Shown here one piece after another: positions 1 through 12,600 of a DNA stretch of 64,000 bases. Origin of the DNA: Meloidogyne chitwoodi (lineage: Eukaryota > Nematoda > Chromadorea > Rhabditida > Meloidogynidae); assembly GCA_015183035.1 (NCBI GenBank), contig JACZZP010000017.1, positions 2,046,001 to 2,110,000 on the forward strand, written 5' to 3'. The notes below the pieces were generated by a model that saw nothing but the letters and a program-made list of their open reading frames with translations, ran no database searches and was not told the origin of the DNA. Both the position numbers and the translations under genes were made by a program. Positions within the stretch are counted from its first letter, which is position 1, and every line of letters starts with the position of its first letter.

Positions 1-125
1 AAAAAAGTATAGCAGTTTTACAAAATTTCTAAATTTTGACTATTCTTAAAAGAATTTATTTATAATTAATTTAAAAGAAATATCCAAATATGTTCAATAG
101 TATTGTGTCTCCAGATTATATCATT

Positions 126-3100
126 TTAATCATCACAATCATCGCATTCTGAATCCAAATATTCCTAAAATAAATAAGTGGTTTTAGAATTCTAAAATTA
201 AATAGACTGTGCATTCTGTGGTAGTAGTCGTCAATGGAGTCGTTATTGTTGTAGTTTGAGTCTGTATTTGGATTCTCAGTCGTGGAGTCTTTGTCGTTGG
301 AGTCTCTGTTGTTGTCGATGGAGTCACTGTTGTTGTCTTTGGATTCTCAGTAGTTGGAGTCTCTGTTGTTAAAATCTTTGTTGTTGTCGTTGGAATCTCT
401 GTCGATGTCGTTGGTGTCTTTGTCGTTGGATACTCAGTCGTTGGAGTCTCTGTTGTTGTCGATGGAGTCTCCGTTGTTAGAGTTTCTTTCGTTGTTGTTG
501 GGATTTCTGTGGTTGATTCATCCATTGGCTAAATTTGATTTTAATTAATCCAATGTTTTAAAATTATGATTTATAAAAAATTTTAATCATAGATTAAAGC
601 TCTCATGGATTTATATGCAAATATATTTGCAAACTTGCATAATGTATAAGATAAAAACACACCAAAAATATTTATTACAAAAATGAAATACATAAAATAA
701 ATAGTAGGTGAATGTTTTGGGTATAAATAAATTTATTTACATAATTATATTAAAAATTGAACAATTAAAATATTTCTTCAATTGATAAATTAAATTATAT
801 TTTAATATTTAACCTTTTTCTTTAATTAAAAAACTTTTTTTAATTAAACTTTAAATACCTTTGCAACGCAGACATTATTCACACAATTACCATTATAACA
901 AACTTGTTCTCCTATAATTTAAAAAATAAATTTTAATTTTTTTAAAATTTTATAAATTCATTTTTTTAATCATTTTTTAATTATTTACATTATTTTTAAT
1001 TAAAAAAAATTAATTTTATTTGCCTTTTGTAAATCCTCTACAACTACCGCCTGGACATGCTTTAGCAGCGCAGTGAGGGTTTCCATGGGAGAGGTCACAA
1101 AATAACCATCTTTTTTAAAAATAAATTTTTATTTAAAGTTTATTTAAATATTTTTTTTTAATTTTTTCTTACTCAGAACCACAATTTGGATTTTTAACTG
1201 TACAAGTAGGCCTTGGGGCATACTCATACATATTGTCGGTATATTCATTTCTGCATCCATCAATATTTTTCAGCTCCTTAAAAATAACAAATTAAAATGT
1301 TTAAATAATAAAAAATATTTAAAATTATAAATATTACTTTAAATTGAGACATTTTTTCATTTTTGAAATGAATAGGCCTTTCGCAGTCCTAAAAATTAAT
1401 TTTTTATTTATAAGTATTTTTTAAAATTTTTTTTATTTTTAAATTAATTGTAATATTTTTTAAATATTTAAAATTCTCACAAGAATATCAACTGGGTAAT
1501 CCACTGGGCGTTGAGCATAAGTTTGTTGTTTTTGACGCCATAATTCCCATAGCTTAGAATAAAAAAATAATTTTTAATAAAATAAATTTATTTAAAAAAA
1601 TTATTTAATATTTATTCAATTCACTAAATCAACAAAACAATGATGAGCATGAAAAATTGGATCATTTGCTGAAGTTGCTGGATCAGACATGAGACCGCCA
1701 ATAAAAGTGTGTACAGCACCATGAGGATACTTTAAATTAAAAAAATTTAAAAAAAAATTAAAGATTAACCTCAGGATAATTAGAATCTACTTTGACCTGA
1801 CAAGTATCATCTGGCATTGTATAGGCAAGTATTTTTGTAATATTTTTTTGTTTCATTTGCCAATCAATGCTAAAATTAATTAAATAAATATATTTATTAA
1901 AAATAATTAAAATAAAATACTAACAATCTTTCTTGATAACAAGATCCATCTCTTCCAACTCTCCTTCTTATATATGGCTCATTCTAAATAATTTAAAAAA
2001 AATATTATTTTATAATTTTTAAATTTAAACTTGTGTTGTTTCCCAAGGTGAAAATGCTCCGTCAATGACTAAGCCTGATGCATTTGTACGTCCGAAAAAC
2101 TTAAATATTCTGATTTTTAAAAATTAATTCTGATTTTTAAAAATTAATTCTAGTTTTAAAAAATAAATTCTGATTTTTATTTATTATTTAATTTTACTTC
2201 AGCAGTAAATAAGCATGAATCCTTTGGACTAGGTAAACGAATATCAAGTGTAGAATCCCAATAAGGTAAACAAAAGTCGGCTGATTCTCTATCAGTGTAT
2301 AAAGATTGTCTTCCCATTAATTCATGTCTTAAAATTAATTTTTTTAATTTTCTAATTTCTTTATCTAATTTACAAACACATTAAGATATGATCTATGCCA
2401 TGGAAAAAAAGAAGGACCATTATGTGCCCCACCATCATTCCAAGCAAATGCATGTACAGTAGCACTTAGATCATAATCTTTATTAACTTTCATTAAAAGT
2501 AATGTATCTTTCTTAAAAAAATTAATATTTAATTTATTTTTAATTTATTTTACATATATTTGTAATTCATTTGGAGTTAACATTCTTATTTCTTTTCTAT
2601 TACATTTTTTTAATTTTTTGCCATTAGGAAGAGTGCAATCATTTTTACTACCATTACTCCTACCTATAAAAATAGGAATAATTTTATACTTAAGTATAGT
2701 GTAAGCTTAAATTAATTAAATAAACTTAAGTTTAAACTTTACTCTTAACTTTAAAGGAATAAAGTTTAAACTTAAGTTTATTAAATAAACTTGTATTTTT
2801 CTGACCAGAATTAAAAAATTCTGATTTTTTATAGAAAACACAAATTCTGTATTTTTTATAAATAAATTCTGATTCTGAAATATTATATATAATTATTTTT
2901 CCCAAAATACATTCTGATAAATACATAATTAGTTTATTTGTTCTTAAAATTCTAATTTTATTTCTATTTCTAAAATTTTTGTATTTTTATTTTAAAAATA
3001 CAAAAATATAAACCAGAAAAAGCATCGCAAACACAATTTAAAGTAAAACACTCAAGTCCTCTACCAACAGGAACATCAGCAACACCTTCTGGGTCTAATA

Positions 3101-3417
3101 TAATTAAAAAAAAATTTTTTTTTAAATATTTTTAAAAAAAACTCACCTTCGGGGTTCTACATAAATTAAAAAAAAAAAATTATTTTAATAAATAAATTTT
3201 TTTAATTTTAACTAATTAATTAATATTTTTGTATTTTATAATTAATTTAATTTTTACTTACACGAGTATTATTTTTACCAGCTCTCATAGTTTTACAGGT
3301 ACTCTTAAATTCTTCAGGAAATTCATCACAATTAGGTAATCCATTAATTTTATTTATTAAAATTAAAATTAATAAAAATTTAAATAATAAACCCAAATCA
3401 GAATTAATTAAAATCAT
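126..3417 (-). CDS. Tyrosinase A: secreted type-3 copper oxidase with Thr-rich tail
   Basis: Predicted secreted tyrosinase (phenol oxidase, binuclear copper), the 3'-most of three tandem paralogs. The start at 3417 gives a hydrophobic N-terminus ([10 protein letters not shown]) typical of a signal peptide, then a Cys-containing lead-in. The CuA site is visible at about 2390-2440 ([20 protein letters not shown]). CuB is at about 1620-1720 (HTFIGG followed by [13 protein letters not shown]). A Cys-rich C-terminal part follows ([10 protein letters not shown] near 1080; [11 protein letters not shown] near 850-910). A phase-0 splice then appears to join an exon beginning [10 protein letters not shown] (183-527), a run of Thr/Pro/Glu repeats resembling a mucin stalk, and a last exon (126-164) ending in SECDDCDD. 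At least ten exons are separated by short AT introns. Family and copper ligands are clear; linkage of the Thr-rich tail is inferred from splice phase. In nematodes such enzymes may act in cuticle or eggshell cross-linking; substrate unknown. Confidence 0.8.
183..527 (-). other. Thr/Pro/Glu-rich mucin-like exon, inferred tail of tyrosinase A
   Basis: This open exon encodes an imperfect repeat of the type ETPTTxxPTTxTPTT. It would be a heavily O-glycosylated stalk if secreted. It is preceded by an acceptor-like TTTAG at about 528-532. The upstream exon of tyrosinase A ends in phase 0 at its donor near 850, so the two join in frame. At its 3' side a GT in the codon context ECT can splice to 126-164, ending in acidic and Cys residues and a stop. 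A separate small gene starting at the ATG at 525 cannot be excluded, but that ATG has no signal peptide. Confidence 0.55.
2697..2925. repeat. Dispersed AT palindromic repeat, copy 1
   Basis: An intron of tyrosinase A holds a palindrome-rich block. Its core AACTTAAGTTTAAAC recurs inverted as GTTTAAACTTAAGTT, followed by TTTTTCTGACCAGAAT and ATTCTGATTTTT runs. A close relative is at about 4600-4830. No target duplication or coding content is visible. Confidence 0.6.
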
Positions 3418-4812
3418 TAATATATTCTTAATTTAAAAAAAGATTTAAAATTAAAAAAAATAATTTGGAAATATTTTAGCTTTAAAAAAATTAAATACAT
3501 TTTTATTTTTTAATTAATAATAAATTTGTATTTAAAATTGGCACTATTTAAATAATTTATTTATTATTTTAGAAAATTTAAATATAAAATAATTTTAGAA
3601 TAAAACATGAGATTTTAATTAAAATAAAAAAAATTAAAAATGATTTGATAGAAAAATAAAAAATATTTTAATAAAATTAAATAAATAAATTTCTTTTAAT
3701 TTTTATTATTATTTAAAAAATAAATATGAGAATATTTTCAATGTTATTATATAATAAAATTAAAAAATATTATTTTATTTGTTGTGTTTGCATTTTTAAA
3801 TATTATTTTTTTAACAAAAAATATTTTTAAAAAAATATTTTCTTATTTTTGAAACGTGTTAATTTTTAATTTTTAGTTCCGTGTTAAGATTTTTTATTAT
3901 ATTTATTTTTTATTTTTCATTCTACAATTTGACATCATTTTAAATTAATATTTAATTATTAAGCTATTTTATTAATTAATTATCTTTTCCCTCTAAGTCC
4001 AATTTTAATTAAAAAATCTCCTTCTTCTAATTTATATATCTCCAAAAAATTAGTTAAATTAAAAAATTTGATATTCCGAAAATTTAACATTATGAAATGT
4101 ATAGACCGAATTTTTTGTATTTTATTAAACCTGTGGAAGAAATAAACAAAAAATATTTCATACACATCATAAGATGATGATTTTATATTTTTATTTATTT
4201 ATTTATTTTTTAATTTTATTGTTAAACAATATTTTTATTTTTGTTAATAAAAATATGATAATTATTTATTTAAAAAATATTTTTTTTATTAAATAATAAA
4301 AATAAATATTTAATTTAATTTTTTATTTAACTTTTTTACAATAAATTTCAATCTTTATTATTTTCAGAAAACATCATAGACTCTAAAATACTTGTTTTTT
4401 CAACTTTAAATATATTCTGATTATTTTTGGAGTACATACTCTTTAAATATTAAATTTAATTAATTAATTAAATTAAACATACTACAGTATTCTTTTCTTC
4501 AAACTTAAGAAATGTGTTTCGTTTAAAACGTAATGAACTTATTTGAAAATTGGTTTTGCAAATCTTAATTAATTACACAAAATATAAGTGAAATACAAAA
4601 ATTCTGATTTTTGTATTTTACAACTTTTTAAGTCAGAAAATACAAGTTTATTAAATAAACTTAAGTTTAAACTGTATTCTTAAGTTTAATGGAATAAGTT
4701 TTAAACTTAAGTTTATTTACAAACTTTGTTTTCTGACCAGAATAGAAAACTAAAATTCTGATTTTTATAGAAAACACTTATTTTGTATTTTCTATAAATT
4801 CTGAATTTTTAT
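3418..4812. other. Intergenic AT-rich spacer between tyrosinases A and B
   Basis: The spacer is almost entirely A/T with no supportable coding sequence; the short ORF at 3980-4165 lacks family resemblance. It should contain the promoter of tyrosinase A and the 3' end of tyrosinase B. It ends in the second copy of the palindromic AACTTAAGTTT repeat. Confidence 0.5.
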
Positions 4813-4830
4813 TTAATTCTGAAAATTAAC
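4600..4830. repeat. Dispersed AT palindromic repeat, copy 2
   Basis: This block shares with 2697-2925 the order: palindrome AACTTAAGTTTAAAC / GTTTTAAACTTAAGTT, then TTTCTGACCAGAATAG, then ATTCTGATTTTTATAGAAAACAC. It sits at the 3' end of tyrosinase B and overlaps its predicted stop. Confidence 0.6.
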
Positions 4831-7800
4831 CTGTTCAAGTTTTTCTTCGTCTAAACAAGTTTTACAACTATAACGACAATTTTCTTTCATCCAATTGCTT
4901 TTTTCACATTCTCCAGAATATGCCCAAGTTTTACAATTTTTGTAATAATCAGAACAACCTAATTTTTAAATTAATTAATTTTTATAATTATTTAATTTAA
5001 TTTACTTCCATAAGTAAAATTTCTAGGTAAACAATTTCCACAGCTAATAGGACAATTACAATTCATCCAATCAGAATTATATGTACACAATCCTTTTCTA
5101 CTCCATTGCTAATTTTATTTTTTTATTTAAATTTTTATTTAAATAAAAATACTTGACAGCATTGATTTTCGTTATAACATGTTTTCTTTTTACATTGTTC
5201 AGCAGAAGTGTAATTAACTGAGATTTAATTAATTTATTTATTTATTTTAATTAATAATTAATTATTTTAATTTACATGTTTTAACATCATTTCCTCGTGT
5301 TTTTGTACATGCCCAAGCTCTAGGCTCTCTACAACGATTACATGTTTTTCTACAATTTTCGGTCTAAAATTAAATTAAAATATATATTTTAAAAATACAG
5401 AGAGGAATATTTTGTTACATGAGTAATTAATTATATAATTATTTTTCTCACCATCCATAATTTTTCTTTTTGGCATAATCCTTGATTTTTAAATTCTTTA
5501 CATTGTGGATGGCGATTAAGACACCCTAAAAAAATTTTTTAATTTTTAAAAATTAAAAAAAACCATATTTCAATTCATAATCTGGTTTACACTAAAAAAA
5601 ATAATTTATTTTTTAATTTATTTTAATTTTAATTACCTTTCCACAGCTAGCTCTACACATTATATTCATATAATTAGAATTACTTAATTTAATTTTATTA
5701 TTTTAATTATTTAAAAAATATATATTTACTCTCCCCAATACTCTTTCTATTCTAAAAATATTTTTTTTTAATTTTATTTTCTCCAAAAAACCTTTCACAT
5801 TCTCCTTCAAATGCCCAAATAGCACAACATTCGTGTTCATTATAACAAGCAAACTTTAAAAAAATAAAAAATAATTTTTTAAATTAATTCCAATTATAAG
5901 GACACTCTAAGGGAATTAAAATTTAAAAATAAATTACCGCAACTTGATCAGGAATTTTAATTAAATTATTTTCTCTATGAGGAATTTCTAATTTAATATT
6001 ATCTTCTTCTTCAGAATCTGCTCTTAACTAAAAATTAATTAAATTATTAAATTTAATTTAAATTTAATTTAATTTAATTTAATTAATTACTTGACTACCA
6101 ACACAACGACCATTTACACATATTCCATTATAACAAACATCTTCTCCTTTTAATTTAATTTTTAATTTTTTAATTAATTAATTTTATTTAATTCAATTAA
6201 AATTACCAAAATTAAATCCTCTACAATCTCCACCTATTCTAACTTTGGAAGAACAACGGGGAAATCCATGGGAACGATCACAAAATAAATAACTAATTTA
6301 ATTAAATTTAATTAATTTTTTTAATAATTTTAAATTTACGTTGACCCACAATTTGGCCCACTTTGACAATTTGCTCTCTCAGCATAAACATATAAATTAT
6401 CTGTGTATAAATTACTTGCTCCATCTATATTATTCATTGGCTAAAATTTAAATTTAAAAAAATAAATTAAAATTAATTTATTTTTTTAATTAATTTATTT
6501 TAACTTTAATAATATTATTTTATTTTATTTTAATTTTTAATTTTTAATTTTTAATTAATTAATTAATTAAATTAAATATGTACATTAAAAGGTAACATTG
6601 ATGCCCCAGCAAAGTGTTGTGTAGTTCCACATTGCTTTAATTAATTTAAATAAAATTAATTTTAAATTAATTTACCAAATTATCAGGAGGATATTCACTT
6701 TCTCTTTGTTGTCTATTTTGTTGTCTTAAACGATAACCTTCCCAAATCTTTTAAATTTAAAATATATTTTTAAATTTATTTTCCCCTTTTATTTTAATAA
6801 AAATTACCTAATTATATTTTAATTTTAAAATTTAATCATTAGTACATCCCTATATAATTACATTTATTTATAAGAGACATATTATTTAATTATTAAATTA
6901 ATTAAATTCCCTCTTTTCTTAAAACGAGATTTTTAATTTTAAAAAATTCTGATTTAAAATAAAAAATCAGAATTTAAAAAAAACAAACATAATCAACAAA
7001 GCAATGATGCAAATAAAATAAAGGATCATTAGCAGAAGTTCTTGGATCTATCATATCTGCTCCAACAAAAATGTGTATATTTCCATGAGTTAACTAAAAT
7101 TAATTTAATTTTTATTTTATTTTTTTTAATTTTCCACTAACTTCAGGTAAAAAAGCAGTCACTTGGTATGGACATCCCTTAAAATTTTAAATTAATTTTA
7201 TAAATTAATTTATTTAAAAATTTTTTTTATTAATTTAAAAAAATAAACATAAATAGAAGAATATATTTTTTCTTTTTTTTTAATTTCTACCGCATTAGGA
7301 AAAGCATATCCAAGCATTAAGGCAACATCCCTTTGCCCCCAAATCCATTGAATTCTGAAAAAATTAAAAAAATATTTTTTTTTAATTTTTACTGTGCTTC
7401 CTGATAACAATTTCCTGCTAAACCAACACCTCTTCTTATAAAAGGATTTCCCTTTTTTTAAAAATAAAATAAAAATTAATTAATTAAAAATAAACTTCAA
7501 GTGTTCTCCATGGGGCAAATCTTCCACTACGTAATTGCCCATCAGCATCTTCTCTTCCCATTAACTTTAAATTAATTAATTTATTTTTTTTTAATTATTT
7601 ATTTTTTTTTTTAATTAAATATTTATTCTTTTTTAAATTAATTAATTATTTTTTTTAATTAATTTTAAATTTAATTTTAAAAAAAATTAATTAATTAGTT
7701 TTAATTAATTTAAAAATAAATTTAAAATTAATTTATTTATTTAATTAATTTTTAAACACTTCTTGTGAAAATAAAATAGAATCAGCAGGTGTGGGCAATG

Positions 7801-8927
7801 CCCCATCCAATGTAGAGTCCCAATAAGGAAGAGAAATGGATGGATCTACCATACGAAGAGCAAATTCAAATCTTTTTTAAAAAATAAAATAATTTAAAAA
7901 TATATATTTATTTACCTTTTAATAAATTCTCTGTGCCAAGGATGAAAAGCGGGGCCTCCATGTGCTGACCCTGACATTACAGCATTTGAATGTACTTGAG
8001 CTAATTGGTCATAAACACCATTTTGTTTTATTTGAAGTAGAGCATTATGCTTTATTTTAATTTAATTAAATATTTTTAAATTTTATTTACAAAACGTTGA
8101 CGTTGATCTTCACTCATTAAACGATATTCTGTACGAAATGCTCTTTGAAGTGGCTGTCCATTGGGTAGGGTACATTGGTTACTTCCTTGTTGACCATTTC
8201 CTACGGTGAAAAAATACAAAATAACACAAATATCAGAATAAATCAGAATTTTACAAAATACAAAATATTTAATAAATCAGAATATTGAGAATATTTGAAA
8301 TCAGAATATTTCAGAATATTTAAAAATCAGAATAAATCAGAATATTTAAAAATCAGAATAAATCAGAATATTTAAAAATCAGAATAAATCAGAATATTTA
8401 AAAATCAGAATAAATCAGAATATTTAAAAATCAGAATAAATCAGAATATTTAAAAATCAGAATAAATCAGAATATTATTAACAACCTCCCATAAAACGGC
8501 AAAGACAACCCAAATCCATACATTGATAGGGTGTTGCTGCTACAGCAGCAAAATTAGCTACAACATTGGGAACTAAATTTTAATAAAAAATTAATTAATT
8601 TATTAAAAAAAACTGTTAGGATTAGGAGGTCCAGAAGGTGGTAATGGTGCATTGGGTGGTGGTGGAGATTGCTAATAATTAATTAATTTAATTAATATTT
8701 AATTAATTAATTAAGAATTTAATTAATTTTAATTATTTAATTATTTATTTAATTATTTATTATTTTATTAATTAATTAAATTATACCCTAGCAATATTAT
8801 TAGTCATAGCCAAAAATTGACATGTTATTGTTGGAGCATTATCAAAACAAGAATTTTGGCAAAATATTAAATTAAATAAATTAAAATTTTTAATTAAAAT
8901 AAATATTAAATATTTTATTTTTAACAT
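4813..8927 (-). CDS. Tyrosinase B: secreted tyrosinase with C-terminal ShKT domain array
   Basis: Second tandem tyrosinase. The start at 8927 opens a signal-peptide-like stretch ([14 protein letters not shown], ending near FCQ), then a Pro-rich segment ([17 protein letters not shown]). CuA is at about 7940-8010 ([12 protein letters not shown]). CuB is at about 7000-7090 (HIFVGADM, then [15 protein letters not shown]). A Cys-rich segment follows ([21 protein letters not shown]). The last 1 kb (about 4830-5870) encodes a series of ShKT-type six-Cys modules, e.g. the one from [18 protein letters not shown] to SCKTC, one with [16 protein letters not shown], one with [14 protein letters not shown], and one with [13 protein letters not shown] count four clear modules and one degenerate. 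ShKT domains are common extracellular modules in nematodes and often accompany enzymes; there is no reason to call this a toxin. The stop near 4813 follows LDEEKLEQ and is less certain. Confidence 0.82.
4825..5870 (-). other. ShKT-domain array of tyrosinase B
   Basis: Several small exons each encode one or half a ShKT module, with spacing C-x(n)-C-x(n)-W/F-x-GEC-x(n)-WM-x(n)-C-x3-C-x2-C. The clearest, nearest the stop, contains [18 protein letters not shown]. Repeated one-module exons suggest growth by exon duplication. Confidence 0.75.
8220..8475. repeat. 26-bp tandem repeat in a tyrosinase B intron
   Basis: About seven consecutive near-identical units of AATCAGAATAAATCAGAATA plus TTTAAA lie inside an intron, preceded by more degenerate units. 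The unit is the reverse complement of the TTCTGATTTT motif seen in other introns of this region. Confidence 0.85.
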
Positions 8928-9644
8928 ATTTTTAAATAAATAATAATTTTAATAAAAATAATTTATATTATAAAATAAATTATTTAAAAATTTAATGACT
9001 ATTTAAAAATATTTAACCTTTAATAAAATTAAATATTATTATTAATCATTTTATTATTAATTTTATTTTTGCTAATAAAAAAATTTTTAGCAAAAAAAAA
9101 ATATTAAGTGGGCGGAAATATTTTTTTTAATATTATTTTTTTATTTAATTTTTAAAATTATTTAAATAGTAATATATTTTTAATTAATTAAAATAATAAT
9201 CACCTGTGCTACTAATTTTTATAATATTTAAAAATCTAAAAGTCAGATTTGTCTGAATTTTTTATATTATTTAGAGCTCGAAAAACTGATTAAAATATCA
9301 AAAAATTAGAAAATTCTGACTTTTAGAATCCGAAATAAAAGGCCCTAAACATTAAACTATTTTCTGTGGGCATAGGTTGGTTTAGACATCATATCTCAGT
9401 CTAAAAAAATCGTACAGACTTTTTTAGACTTTCGATTTTAGATTATTGTCTGATCTTTATTTTAAGACCAAATTTAGGGTTTTTTACAGTAATAAAAAAA
9501 GGAGATCCAAAATGAAATTTTGGCTAAGCATTATTAATCGTTTTTAAGGAATTACGTGACTATCCCTTAGTAAAAATTTAATTATTATTTTTTTATATTT
9601 TTTACACAAATTGATTATTTTAAATTAATTTATATTTTTTTCAA
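8928..9644. other. Spacer between tyrosinases B and C
   Basis: About 0.7 kb with no coding support. The part from about 9200 to 9560 is less A/T-homopolymeric than its surroundings and includes paired TCTGA / TCAGA words, but shows no clear terminal repeats or gene. Confidence 0.4.
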
Positions 9645-12600
9645 TTAAATTTCTTTTTTTTCAATACAAGTTCCATTAATACAATTTCCATACATACAAA
9701 TATCCTCTTCTAAAAAAATTAATTTTAATTTTTAAAAATATTTATAAAAATTAAAATTTTTTTTAAATAAACAAAATATTTTCTTAGAATTTAAATAAAT
9801 TTAGGAAAAAAAATTTACTTTCAAATCCAACACAATTTCCCCCAATTTTAACCTTTCCAACACAAGAAGGATTTCCTTGCGAACGATCACAAAATAAATA
9901 TCTTTTTTTTTAATTAAATAAAATATAAATTAATTTACTTGCTTCCACAATCAGTAAAATTATTACAAGTAGGTCTAGGTGAATATTCATAAATTAAATC
10001 AGTATATACATTTTTTAGAGCATCAATATTTAATAAATTCTTTAAAAAATTTATTTTAATTTAAATAAGTTAAAACATCTTTAAAAGAATTAATAACAAG
10101 TTATGTGGTGGTTTAGTGGGTAAGGCTTTGGGCTACGTCCCAACGAGAAAGGTTCGAGTCTTATCGATAGAAATTAAAGTTTTCATGTTTTTGTGTGGTA
10201 TCATTTTAAAGAGCTTTAAAAACTGAATCGAATGAATTATGAAACAAAAAATTAAATTCAATGAACATTGAAAAAAATTCACATAAACATTCAATAATTA
10301 TTAGTAGAGTTATTCAAATGCGTTTTTCCGGTATCGGTATTCGGTATTTCGGTAAATACCGATACCGAAAAAATACCGATGATTTTCAAAATCGACCGGT
10401 ACGGTTTCGGTATCGGTAATACCGAAAATAATACCGCGGTAATACCGAAAAATACCGCGGTAATACCGTACCGTGAATAACTCTAATTATTAGTGAATTT
10501 GTTTACATAAATATACTGTATAATTATTTACTTACATTAAATGGTTCCATTGTAGCATTAGAAAAGTGGTCATCTGATGCACAATCCTTTTTTTAATTAA
10601 ATTTAATTTTTATTTTTTAATTAAATTACCACATTATCTGGAGGATATTGTGTTTCTCTTTCGATTCTATTCTGATTTTTTAATCTCCACATTTCCCAAA
10701 GCTTTTTTAAAAAATAATATTTTTTAAATTAAATAAAAATTTACAAAATCCATAAAGCAATGATGATAATAAAATATTGGGTCATTCGCTGAAGTTGAAA
10801 CATTTAACATATCACCCCCACAAAATACGTGAACCATTCCATGAATTATCTTTTTAAATAATTTTTAAAATAATTTTTAAATTTAATTTTTTTACCTCAG
10901 GTAAAATCCAAGATCTATTATAAGGACATTCCTTTAATTTTTAAAAATATTATTTAAATTTAATAATAAAATATACATCTTTTGGTGTTGTATATCCAAG
11001 ACAATCAAAAATACTTTTTTTATTCATTATAATGTCAATGCTTTATTTAAAATAATTTTATAGTTTTTTTTATTAAATGTTCCCTACTCTTTTTGTTTTA
11101 AACAATTACCCATTTCACCAACTTGTCTTGTCAAAAATTCATTTCCCTTAAATTTGCATTTTTTAATAAATTCTGATTTTTGTATTTTCTTCATTCTGAT
11201 TTTTGTATTTTATTAATTCTGATTTTTTTATTTTCTTAATTCTGATTTTTGTATTTTATTAATTCTGATTTTTGTATTTTATTAATTCTGATTTTTGTCT
11301 TTTATTAATTCTGATTTTTGTATTTTATTAATTCTGATTTTTGTATTTTATTAATTCTGATTTTTGTATTTTATTAATTCTGATTTTGTATTTTATTAAT
11401 TCTGATTTTTGTCTTTTTGTTTGTTGCAAAAAATTAGGTCGCTTGACGGAATCGAACCTTTATGAAAAGGGCCCAAACTAGAGCACAACCGACTGCGCCA
11501 CTTTCATCTTTCTAGAATTCATTTTTATTCACTCATATAAATTCCTTTTTATTAAGATTTTTGAAAATAATATTTAATTATATTAGTTGTATTTATTTTT
11601 TTAAAATAAAATACCTCCAATGTTTTCCATGGAGTATAAGGACCATTAATTACTGAATTATTTTCTGCTGTTTCACCAAAGAACTTTAAAAATAATTTTT
11701 TAATATTTTATTAAATTTAAAACAAACATCTTTTGAAAACAAATAAGAATCTGAAGATTTTTTTAATTTTGCATCTAAAGAAGAATCCCAATAAGGTATA
11801 GCAAGTGTTGAGTCGTATAATCTTATTGAAATTTCAACTCTATAAAATTAAAAAATTAATAATACATAATTTATTTATAATAAAAATTAAATAAAATTTA
11901 ACGTTTTTAAAAATTCTCTATGCCAAAGTAAAAAAGCTGGGCCAGAATGAGCCCCTCCTTCAGATACTACTCTTTTATGTTGTTTTGATAATCTATCATA
12001 ATCTCCATTTTGTTTCATTGTTTTTAATATTTTATTCTTAAATTTAATTTTATTAAATATTTTAATAAATTTACAAATCTTTCTCTTTCTTCATCACTAA
12101 GCATTCGAATTTCTTTTCTTACAGCTTTTTTTAAATGTGTTCCATTTGGTAAAATACAAACACCTTTTGTTATATTTCCTTAAAAATATATTTCAGAATT
12201 ATTTATATTAGTTGTATTTTTAAATAAATTCTGATTTTTGTATTTTTATATTCTGATTATTTTATTAATTATGATTTTCTATTTTAAATAAATTATGATT
12301 ATTGTCTGATTTTTGTATTTTTTGTTTAATTAAAAATTAATAATAATTTACCTCTAAAATATTTACACATACATAATAAATTAAAACATTCTTGTGCACA
12401 TTTAGGCTCTAACCTTAACGCTTCAGTTTCTAGATATGACTTTAAAAAATTTAATAAATATATATTTTTTAAATCTATATATTTTATTACTCTAGCAGTA
12501 ATGTCACTTCTGTGTAATTGTTTACAAATTATTTTTAAATTTAAATTTGGAGCATCTGAACATAATATAGCTAATTTATTGTCTATTGATATATTTTTAA

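Noticed and set aside
3980..4165. Minus-strand 61-aa ORF between tyrosinases A and B
   Set aside because: Lys/Phe/Ile-rich composition as expected of random A/T DNA, with no splice or signal context.
4825..5870. Toxin genes because of ShK-toxin-like Cys patterns
   Set aside because: ShKT modules are general extracellular domains in nematodes, and these are fused in frame to a tyrosinase.
8220..8475. CRISPR-like array
   Set aside because: Units are contiguous with no unique spacers and lie in a eukaryotic intron; it is a simple tandem repeat.
10103..10172. A functional tRNA gene
   Set aside because: A- and B-boxes are present but acceptor and anticodon stems do not pair; more like a tRNA-derived repeat.
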